Shown piece after piece: positions 54,877-64,000 of a stretch of 64,000 nt of DNA. Both the position numbers and the translations under genes were made by a program. Source of the stretch: Sequoia sempervirens (taxonomy: Eukaryota; Streptophyta; Pinopsida; Cupressales; Cupressaceae); assembly GCA_007258455.2 (NCBI GenBank), contig VDFB02270651.1:493080571-493144570 (forward strand). The letters are read 5' to 3'. Position 1 is the first letter of the stretch. Each line of letters starts with the position of its first letter. The notes beneath the pieces are model-generated. The model was not told where the DNA came from. It did no database searches and saw nothing but the letters and a program-made list of their open reading frames with translations.

Positions 54877-55144
54877 GACATCAGGCAAATTCACCACTAG
54901 CAATTCACTGTCGAAAAATTCACTGCCAACAATTCACTGCAAGAAAATTCACCACCATGACAAATTCATCTCAAGGAAAATTCACCACCGGCAATTCACC
55001 GCCATGGAAAATTAATCGCAAACTTTTAATGTGATGAATTTTTCACGGTCGTGAATTGTCCTTGAGATGAATTTGTCATGACGATGAATTTTTGGTAGTG
55101 AATTTTTCAACAATGAATTGCTGGAGGTGAATTTTCCTAAAGCC
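54877..55144. mobile_element. Mutator-like foldback MITE, 9-bp target duplication
   Basis: 268 bp flanked by TAGAGAATC (54868-54876 and 55145-55153). The two halves are long inverted arms of about 125 bp built of iterated AATTCACxxCC / AAATTCATC units; both arms share CATGACAAATTCATCTCAAG. A 9-bp duplication and long inverted repeats fit Mutator-like MITEs. No coding capacity. Confidence 0.85.
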
Positions 55145-55449
55145 TAGAGAATCATATCCTGTGTAAATTGTTGGTGCATATTTAGATACAAATTCTGAGT
55201 AACATGGATACCATAACAAAATCTTTCACCATGTTTATGCTTCACCAATCTACCCAAATTTTTTACCAATATAACATAAGGAAATGAGGACAAGGGGTCC
55301 CCTTGTCATAGTCCTCAAGAACTTGTAAAGAAACCACACGACACTCCATTAACCAAGTATTGAGAACAGAACCATGGAATTCGTTTGTATATTCACTCTA
55401 TCCATTGGGCATTGAATCCAAATTTCTTCATGATCAGCATGAGGAGATG

Positions 55450-55776
55450 CTAGCAGATATTATCATATGCTTTCCTTATGTCTAGTTTTAAGACCATGAA
55501 CTTTTGTCTCAAGCTTTCAATCGAGTGAATTATTTCGTTCTCTATAATTATACCATCCATGATATCTCTTCCAGGAGTAAATCTGCTTTGCTCAAGAGAG
55601 ATGATGCTTGTCAGAATAATTTTCATCCTATTTTCCATCATCTTGGCAATAATCTTATAAATAATGTTGCACAATGAAATCAACTGATAGTTAGCGAAGG
55701 TTGAACATTCTATTTTCTTGGGGATGAGAACAATCAAGGTATTATTTATGTTCTTCACAAGTTTCTTTCTTTCCAC
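55450..55776 (-). pseudogene. LINE reverse transcriptase, N-terminal half
   Basis: The 108-residue frame contains INNTLIVLIPKK, FANYQLISLCNIIYKIIAKM and SLEQSRFTPGRDIMDGIIIE, and ends VLKLDIRKAYDNIC. These are RT motifs 0 to 2 and A (LDIxKAYD with its first catalytic Asp) of plant L1 LINEs. RT would copy the element RNA at the nicked target. The downstream part is disrupted and partly displaced by the foldback element. Confidence 0.85.
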
Positions 55777-56099
55777 AATCTCCCAAATTTCATGACCACT
55801 GATTTGCCAACATTTTTAGTAAAAATATGTCGGCAAACCATATTGGCAAGGTGACTTACTGAGATGAAGCTGGAACGTTGCCCTCTTTATTTCCTCTATG
55901 GTGAATGGTGCTCTCGTTGTCTTCAAGGGAGATCAATGGAGGAATCCCTCTTAATATTTCATCAGTATGAAAGACATCAATAGCATCCTTCGGTGCAGGT
56001 GCAAGTATTGGTTGGAAGAAATTTGGATTTAATGACTCTTTTTAGAGAATGGAGGTCCAATTCAATCCATCTTTTTTCTTCAAAAAAATGTTTTTGAAA

Positions 56100-56950
56100 G
56101 AAAATTTGTTCCATTCTTTTTGTTTCTCTTTGATGTAGTTTAGTTTCTCCATAAATTTGAAGCTCTTAGTACCCATCTTCACTAGGTCTGAGTTTCACCA
56201 ATCTTGGATCAAGTCTATTATATCTTCTGTATAAAACCACATTTTTTTTGAACTTGAAGCAACATTTAGTCGGTGGCTCATTTGCTCTTATGAGTAATTC
56301 AATAGGATAGTGATCTGATCCAGAGTAAGGGAGAATGAAGGCTTCCTATAGAAATGGCTCATTTAACCAATTAGCTTACAATAGAAATATGTATAATCTC
56401 TTTGGGATATTGGAGAAACCCAAATACCTATTTATCCAGGTATAGATATCGTTCTTTGCTGCCACATCAATTAACCCATTTGAGTCCACAAAGTTTTTAA
56501 AGGTTTAAGTGGAAGGTCCATTCGTTATGCCACCACTTTTTTCCTCCAAGCTTGTCTCTGCCCAAAATTATCTTTTCCTCTTTGTGCTCCCTAATGTGTG
56601 TGGAAATGACCTCCCACAACCTTTCTTTTTCATATTGACCCGCACATGTTGAAAAGAAAAAAAAGACAAGATCAGAGATGGAAAATCTTATCTTACGTAG
56701 CATCCAACATGGTTCAACACAACACATTCACTATTTCTTGGATTCTAGAGGACACTCAGTCCATCGGTAGAACTAATCTCATCTAAAAAGAGGCCCATCC
56801 ACCCTTTGCAGTGTGAGATGAATAGGGATGCATCATGAGCTTTTAGTTTGGTTTCTTGCAATAGAATCATATCAACCGACATTATATTCAAGTGATGCTT
56901 GATCAAGAGTCGTTTGTTAAGGGTGTCGAGGCCCTTAACATTCTATGTGG
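56100..56950 (-). pseudogene. LINE AP-type endonuclease
   Basis: The minus strand carries VKGLDTLNKRLLIKHHLNIM and MILLQETKLKAHDAS (about 56950-56840), the N-terminal motif with the catalytic Glu (LQETK). The frame 56497-56727 follows with EKERLWEVISTHIREHKEEK and ILGRD in place of the usual GDFN. Several frameshifts. Confidence 0.65.
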
Positions 56951-57133
56951 CGATCTTCATGATTCTTTAAGGGAGGGGTTTCCTCCCTTAGATCTTAGAA
57001 TATGCTTCTTAATGTTGATTAGTCCCTTCTCATTTTCCATCTCCTCCCTTTTCTGCTTGTTTAATTTTATCCCTTTCTTCTTTTCCATGACCTAATTGTT
57101 GTTGAGGATCTTCAATGCAGATTGGCTTATGCA

Positions 57134-57756
57134 CTAGGGATCAACTATGTCAATTTTGTCTACATCAAATTCGTCTTCCTCGAACCACCAATCCCTTTTA
57201 GAATCATCAATTATTGGGGTGTCTTTCAGAGGGTCCATGGGATTCAAGTTAGGATTCAGAGCAATGCCCAAAGCTTCACCTTTTTCCTTATTCTTTTTCA
57301 GCATGAGCATCATCTCAAAGGGAGGAACCAGGGCAACGTCATTTGGTTTTTCCATCGAGCACAATTCTTTTTTTGGCTTTTGGTTTCTTAGGGAAATTTG
57401 AATCCCAGTGTTTTCAACTTCCACATTTGAGGTAGAGGAACTTCCTTTCTTCAATATCAATTGGTTGTCTCCACTCATTTGATGGAGTATTGATAAAGAT
57501 TTCTAGTGGGATGGCATGAATAAATGCCACTCAAATCCTTGAGAAGATGAAAGAATTACTCTGTAGGATTTCCTTGTCGATCTCCAATTCCACAATGGCT
57601 CCTAAGTTATTACCAATCATCCTTAATCTATTAAGAGTCCAATATTTGCAAGGTAGATTATATAATCTAATCCAAATAGGTTCCACAAGAGATTGTTGGA
57701 TCAAAATTTGGTACCCATTTTTGTATGTATCTAGTGTTGATTTGTTCATTGTCTAG
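57134..57756 (-). pseudogene. LINE ORF1 (DUF4283-like)
   Basis: The frame 57531-57749 contains EPIWIRLYNLPCKYWTLNRL and RMIGNNLGAIVELE, the PxWVRLxxLPxxYW...IGxxLG block of the DUF4283 domain of plant LINE ORF1 proteins. The frame 57134-57478 begins MSGDNQLILKKGSSSTSN and is an acidic linker. ORF1 would bind element RNA. Confidence 0.7.
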
Positions 57757-57850
57757 CAATCATGAAAAAGGACAAAGTTTATGGTTTCTTTGTACTCGAA
57801 TTCCACAATGAAAAAATACGGAGGGGAGCAAGCCAATCAGTCATGATTTG

Positions 57851-60800
57851 ACAACCCAATCTTCAATTTTTGCTTCCAAACCGGACGATCACTACTCTTT
57901 CATGGAGGATTTTGATGTCCATTTCTTCTATAAATTTGATAGATATCCTCTATGCTCCACCACTTCATCTGCCCTTAGCAAATTCCCGTGCTGCACATAT
58001 CTCCAATTTTGTGCCATTAGAAAATTAGTATATAATAATATTAATATTACTAATAAAACATTAATTTGATAATAAAATTGTGTCTATAAAATAAATACAA
58101 GATTTAAATCAAAAGATTAACTTTAATAAATTTGAATCGGAGCTTAATAAAGTAAAATATAAACTATTCATAAACAAATAGAGTGGCAAGAGTCATGGAG
58201 TCTAGTTTTACCCTTCCATAGTCAAAGTTACAAATATCTCCATTATATATGATAAGTTTTGATTAATTATTTTATTTTAATAAAAAGATATGATTGGTGG
58301 CTTAGTTAGTACGGTGTTTAAGACCCACTCTTGGCATTCACCCTTTCCATTGACTTTTATAAATTTCATCCACCGCCAAAACAATTTCCTACTTGCAAAA
58401 GGGGAAAAAAATGCAAAGAAATACTTGAACAGTAAAAGTGGAAGGGATGAAGACTTTAGGGTTCTTTTGAATTTCATTTTATTTTTATGTTTATTAGTTA
58501 TTGTCTTGTCATGCAAATTTACTTATGTATTGGTTAGATTTTATTATTTGATAATAAATGAATATTAGAATTGCCATATATAAGTTTATTATCAAATATA
58601 AAAATTATTTTATTTGTTATTTGTTAGATAAGAGGTATGAATAGTCTTATTGTTTTACATAAGTTAGGGAGTGTCAATGTAATAAAGTCAATCTTAATAG
58701 GTCTTTTTCATAGGTCACAATGTGGGAGGTATATCTCTTTTGGCTAGTCCTTTATCTCCATAGTATTATAGAGGGAGCATGCTAATAATATTGTCCACTA
58801 TTTTAAGATCTCATGTTTGTCACTTTGGTCAAATTTTCAAATGAGAGGTCTTTTTCATAATCCTCAATAATAAGATGTATCATTACTTCCATAACATTAT
58901 AGTGGGAGCATGTGAATAGGTGGTTTTTTTCATTGTTATCTGTGTAAGATTTGTATTCCTTTTGCATGCTCCTTTACCTCATTAACATTAACTAGTTACT
59001 CAATATTGGCCAACCTAAAATCAAATGAAACAAATAGTGTACATACCCTAAATCACATCAAATATACTTTATTGTTGTAAGAGTGGAGGTTAGAATCAAA
59101 TCCAATCAATACTATGCATATCCAAAATTAAATCAAATGAAATATTTTTTAGAATTCAACAAATATTTATTACAAGCTATGATAGGTTTAGCATTGTATG
59201 GTGTGTAAAAGCCATATATTGTACAAAATCTTATCAATAATAATAGAAAATTAGATGTAAATATTTATATTAATTTTCTTTTTCTTTTTGTTCATATGAT
59301 CACACGAATAACCATGATCATCCCTAGAAAAAGTCTGTAGAACCTTTTGAACAAATACATTTTCCACATACCCTACAAGCATTGAAATTCAAGAGAACAT
59401 ATTTTTTTGAGGCATTTGGTCAAATGGGTAACATGCCTTGTCTAACATTCTTCAATTATTAGATTGTATCATTATATTTTATAAAACAATTTCACCATCA
59501 ATGTATTATGAGCCTAATCAAGGGGTTCTTTTTTAGGTTATTCATCTTTGTGTCTATTTTTTACCATTAATTCTAAGCATTTCAATAAGTGAGATTGTAA
59601 AGAAGTATTTGATAATTAAGTAAATTGATTTTATTTTTTTTATTCATTAAAGTTCCAATTTTTTTTAAATAATTAACATGGCTTAATGAAACATGCTTCA
59701 AAAGTAATGTTAACTCATAAAAACACCCAAATTATTTGATAAAATGTCTTGTTTATAGCCAAACAAAATAGGTATTTAAAACCATTTACATATTCTTGTA
59801 ACAAGCTTGTGTAGTGTTTCGTGTTAGAAAGAGTGAACACAAGCAATTTTCTCTCATTATTTTATGGGTGCCCTCTAATTTTACCATCACATAAAGTATA
59901 TTGATGAACTAAAACTAAAGTTTTATCTCAACCTTATACCTAGTTAGTAGGGTTCTATTCTTCCAAATTAGGTTGCTAGAACAATACACCATATTATTTC
60001 AATAGTTTCTCCAAAAACCTTAATTGCAATGATTAAATCAAGAGATCAAATATAGGATAGATAATTATCTCTTGTGTAATTTTGGCCAAATCCAATCAAA
60101 ATTTCATTCAAATATGAGTATAGATAATTATGAAGTTATAAGCAAATTGTTTGTAGATATTATGGCTTTATATATATATAAAATTTTGTTGTTTCATAGA
60201 TCCTACAAGGTATACATTAGAAGGTGATAAAAAGTGTTATGTTTCTTTTCATATGATTTTAAATAATTTTATTTGTATTCTATGCTCTTAGTAATATTTG
60301 GTGTTAGATTGTGTTAAACTTAAGTAAGGGTTTTTGAGTGTTATGGAGAGGATGACTATTCTTCATTTCTAGTAGTGGTTGGACTTTAATTATAGTTATT
60401 GAATATGTATTTCTCCCATAACTAATGTTATGATGTCACAAGTTGTTAACTTCAAATGGTAAGTTATTGATCATAGGAGTTGTACTCTTTAATAAAATTG
60501 GAAGCTTCTCAAATGCCTTAAAGAATGGTTTTTTGAAGAGATATAGACAATTGTATCACTAATCCACCATACACAATATCGATTCTTTCCATTTTCATTT
60601 CTTAATACTCTTTAATTACCAATGGTTGATTGGCTATTTTACTCTCCTCTTCCTACAAAAATGCCTAGCAAAAGCACTCAAAGATGAAATAGAATTTTTG
60701 ATCATCTAGACATCCTCGTCTACTTGAAGGAACATATTTTGGAAATTATATTAAACTATAATTTAACAAACTATCCATTTCCAAATAGAAAGGAATTTGT

Positions 60801-62900
60801 TATGCCCTCTCTATCCAACCTTTCCATCATCTCATAAGAAATTATAGTGAGATAAACCTATTTAACTTTTCCATATGTAATATAGATTCTTGATTATGTG
60901 GAGATGGACTATCCTCCATTACATTCTTTTTGGAAAACCACTTGATTCCTTACACCCAATTTTATAAAATTTATGTTTATCTTATCTTATGTCCTCTTTA
61001 TTTTCATTACCCATATTTTGTGCATCCAACATGAAATTTCCAAACTTTACCAATTCATCTTATCCTTCATAAGACTAATTGAATCACACTTATCTCCTTT
61101 TGGTTGGGAGGAAAAGGGTATAATTGCACCTTTCTGTCAAAGACATATATTTAGTCTATTAGGAAGCAACATGAATTGAGAAAAATCTAGATATATTGTT
61201 GTTTAACCTATAGTTGTATTAGAGATATTTCTATTAAAATATATATTGGAATATATGTTGACATGTAGAAACTTAAGTGGTTAACTCAATTGTTTTATAA
61301 TGCAAAAAAAATCAACAAGCACTTAACATGAAATATAATCCTAAAATGCCACATAAGTCACGGTCATGTCATCTTTTATTTATAAGAGTCTCTTACTCAT
61401 CCACTCACTAATCTAGATCTTAAGATTTATCCAAATGAAAAATATTTAATGTACTATAACTTGGTTGTGTTATAATATGGAAATAAATATTAAAAAGAAT
61501 ATTTATATCTTTATTAATTGTTGTACTTTGAATCTATATCAAACAATTATACAACTTAATGTAGTGAACTTTTGTATTGGTATTGTATATATTATTTCTA
61601 TGTGAATTATAATTCTTTATTGATTTTTTTATGGTAAAATCTTTATGGTCATTTCACTCTCACTCTTTCACTTCTTTGTTAGAGATGCATTTCTATTTAA
61701 CACATAAAATAGATGATATGATTGCAAACCCTTGTTATGATGATGTTATGCTATAAAAAATTTCCATCTTAAGAATTGAGTGATTCATACTCCTTGTATC
61801 TCTCTATTTCATTAATAATAATACTCTTTTTAATATTTTTCATTTGTATCCTACTCATCTTGTACACATATCATATCTTCCCTTTACTCTTTCCACACTC
61901 TTAATATTAAGAATATGTTACTGTAAAATTTATGCAAGAATTGATAAAATCTGTGTGCATTTAGGTAATAAAAAATATTCAAAATATTATTAAAAAAGAA
62001 TATTTTTTATTCAAACAAGGTATGTCAAGTAATACATCGAGTCTGAATCATAAGGGTACTACTAAAATAAATATTTATAATAAGCTAGTTATTTTCAACA
62101 AAATTGATAATATTGTTAATTTGTTGTCACATATTTTCTAGGAGATCAAACCAAGAAATGAGTTGAATGTGCATAGTGTTTGCATAGAATTTTTATAACT
62201 GAAAATGACAGAGAAATTTGAATATAGAACGATGGAGAAATTTCTCAAGCAAATGAAGTATCAAAAATAGTGGGAAAATAATCAAGAAATTCTAGACTTG
62301 ACCATTATTCCTATAAAGTTGAAACTTAAAAAAAAGGAAATTATGTAGGTGTTATAAAACATGAAAATATACATAATAGTATAGACATCTATGACCACAA
62401 GTATAACTATCTATGGCTAGGGACCTTTGATACAATAGAAGATATTGCTTACTCTTATGATAAGGTGGCCATATCTATGAAAGGCGTCAACACAATGACC
62501 AATTTATTCTATGGAAATTTAGAGGCAATCAAGTTCATGTCCAACCAAGCTATTATCCCCTTATCAAATTTCTAGCCTACCTCAAAAGTAGACCTTATGT
62601 ATGTTTATCCCACCAATATCTTACAATCAAAGTCTCAAGATTTAGAGTAAAGAAACAAATTGAACTGAATATCTACACCTCAATGCTATGAAATATGAAC
62701 ATTCTATGAATGTGGGGAAATCATGCATATGTGTTATAAAATTCCCATGGTGTCATTATATTATAGAAATCAAGGACTCAAAATTCAAGCAACATTGATG
62801 GCTTAAAATACTTGATATAACATAAGAGGTTTCTTATACTTATGATGTTTCTTCCATACTAATGAGATACATCATGAAAATTATAAATTCCTCCATATGA
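57851..62900. other. AT-rich DNA without recognisable genes
   Basis: No domain-bearing frame. Small frames at 57848-58069, 58290-58568 and 60973-61179 have no recognisable similarity. There is a repeat pair at 58698-58940. At about 62650-62760 a weak Cys/His pattern (YECGEIMHMCYK) hints at an old gag remnant, but it is too decayed to call. Two related phrases (CCAACCAAGCTATTAT near 62543, CCAACCAACCTATTAT near 62930) suggest an ancient duplication. Confidence 0.45.
58698..58940 (+). repeat. Imperfect tandem repeat, about 150-bp period
   Basis: AGGTCTTTTTCATA at 58698 and 58848; CCATAxxATTATAGxGGGAGCATG at about 58756 and 58890. Two units with moderate divergence. Confidence 0.5.
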
Positions 62901-63099
62901 ATTAGATCCATGTAAGTTCATTTCCAACCAACCTATTATATCCTTACATGATTTGGCTTATTTCTCTAAAGTACATGCATATTATATTTGATGGGCCTAG
63001 GAAATAACTAGTTTTATTCCTTTTAGTTTATGTCTTTGTGTTGCCAAAAAATATATAGTTGACATTTTTATGCTCACTTGAGTCTTTCTAGTGGACTTT

Positions 63100-64000
63100 G
63101 GCTTGATTTTTCCTAGATTTAATGTTGTAATGTGGCTGACACGTTCACATTAGGTCTTGGACCCTTGTGAATCATTAAGACTTCTAGGATGTCTTCTAAA
63201 GGTGTTGTGAAGTGTTGTAACACACTTTCACACTTTTCTAGGACCCTTTCATCATAATTCACTTAAATAACCTCTTTTTATTACTTACCAAGTCTTATTT
63301 TAAAGTGTTGTAAAGTGTTGTAACCCACTTTCACACTTTTCTAGACTTGTCTTCACTAATTCAACCCTTTCTCATGTTTAAATGACCCCTTAATGCATTT
63401 TTTGACTATTTTTAAGTGTGTTTTTTAGGATATTCCCATTAGATAACATTTAATGCCCTGTAATTCCCAACACCCACTTAATTTGCTTAAGTGGGACTAA
63501 GTTTCCAATAGGGGCGACTTAGTCCTTTTTGGCACAAAATTCAAAATGGTTTTAAAATTATGGCAGGATTTTGTCCTCTAACCCTCAAGAGGTCGGCCTG
63601 TGATGTGTTATTTTTGGGAAATTTAGTAAGAACAAGTATAAATAAGGGTTTTTCCTCTCATTTTAACACCTAATTCATTCAAGCATTCACTCATCCAATC
63701 CTTCAAGCAATTCTCAAGTATTCAAGCACTCTAAGCATAATCAAGTCATCCATTGGAGCACTTCATTGCATATCTTCATATTTTCAACATCAAGGAGTGT
63801 GGTAAGTTTATGGCATTTGCATGTTATCTATTTATCATTCTCTTTCCATTTCATTTCATTGTTTAGGGTCTGATTACCAAAGTGGGGTTTGACTAAGGCA
63901 AACCCCTATTCTCTAACCCTCAACCATTTTTCCCCCCTTTGCATGTGTGTTTGCAAACTTTGTAGGCAAATTTGTCAAGGAAATAGGTGTTGAAAAGTGG
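63100..64000 (+). mobile_element. Family B-like LTR, runs off the window
   Basis: A TATAAATA box at 63637-63644 and a CAAGCATTC-rich leader. A GTAAGT donor-like site lies near 63801. The GGTxTGATTACCAAAGTGGGGTTTGACTAAGG block at 63869-63900 is shared with the family B LTRs (29825-29856, and the minus strand at 26409 and 7977). A palindrome GGGACTAAGT...ACTTAGTCC (63492-63520) takes the place of the family B GGACTCATTC palindrome. The start was not located and there is no 3' end in the window. Confidence 0.6.
63198..63344 (+). repeat. Duplicated upstream element in LTR
   Basis: Two 43-44 bp copies (63198-63241, 63302-63344) sharing CACTTTCACACTTTTCTAG and AGTGTTGTAAC. Each can also form a hairpin between AGTGTTGTAAC and the following CACTT region. 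They lie about 300-400 bp upstream of the TATA box, where duplicated enhancers often occur in LTRs. Confidence 0.65.

Larger units (their letters stand above)
53690..57850 (-). mobile_element. L1-type LINE, degenerate
   Basis: Minus-strand order: ORF1-like region (57756-57134), endonuclease (about 56950-56100), reverse transcriptase (from about 55776), and a C-terminal zinc-binding RVT region (54420-53940). The order and motifs are those of plant L1 elements. Neither a poly-A tail nor a target duplication was found, so the ends are approximate. A 268-bp foldback element (54877-55144) is inserted in it. Confidence 0.75.

Noticed and set aside
62640..62770. Zinc-knuckle gag remnant
   Set aside because: Only a weak Cys/His spacing with stops on both sides; not enough to call.

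Overview
The window looks like intergenic DNA from a large plant nuclear genome, most likely a gymnosperm and probably a conifer. It is AT-rich and is built almost entirely of old, nested, decayed transposable elements. I see no intact host gene, no rRNA or tRNA gene and no CRISPR array. The conifer inference rests on long, diverged Ty3/gypsy and Ty1/copia copies and on a GIY-YIG Penelope-like element, a class that in plants is known mainly from conifers ('Dryad' elements). The species cannot be named from the sequence.

Layout. 1-7375: a Tat-type Ty3/gypsy element on the minus strand (pol 4189-7375, polypurine tract 3001-3015, LTR below 3000). Its 3' internal region is present twice (7-1671 and 3001-3871), and the first copy carries a 790-bp inverted-repeat transposon (470-1259). 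7376-11830: part of a second Tat-type family ('family B'), with a 3' LTR, polypurine tract, and a plant-mobile-domain (PMD) gene that runs antisense to the element and still shows an intron. 11831-16286: AT-rich DNA with no recognisable gene. 16287-27378: a nearly complete family B element on the minus strand: truncated 3' LTR, antisense PMD gene, integrase, two RNase H domains, RT, G-patch, protease, gag and 5' LTR. 27379-32703: a copia element on the plus strand, split by a 2.6-kb inverted-repeat DNA transposon, which itself holds a solo family B LTR. 32704-38303: a third LTR (minus strand) and, upstream of it in the same sense, a long unrecognised pseudogene with a Ser/Pro-rich middle and a coiled-coil C-terminus. 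A divergent plus-strand pseudogene lies at about 38743-39530.

39798-42503: a Penelope-like retroelement (minus strand) with the C-terminal part of RT, a GIY-YIG endonuclease, a 1.6-kb strand-skewed tail and a hammerhead ribozyme. 42520-43596: a gypsy integrase fragment. 43597-45149: the 5' end of another copia element (complete LTR, primer site, gag start), cut by a 100-N assembly gap (45150-45249). 45250-51893: the 3' part of a gypsy-like element without pol but with an unusual coding repeat, ending in a full LTR. 52677-52897: a tRNA-derived SINE with a 15-bp target duplication. 53690-57850: an L1-type LINE (minus strand) holding a 268-bp Mutator-like foldback element with a 9-bp target duplication. 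57850-62900: AT-rich, mostly unclassified. 63100-64000: the start of a family B-like LTR running off the window.

The strongest observations are the antisense intron-bearing PMD gene in family B (two copies), the Penelope-like element with a complete hammerhead core, two inverted-repeat transposons with GGG termini and 4-bp target duplications, and recurrent palindromes and hairpins shared by all family B LTRs. All coding regions carry stops or frameshifts; I regard them as pseudogenes.
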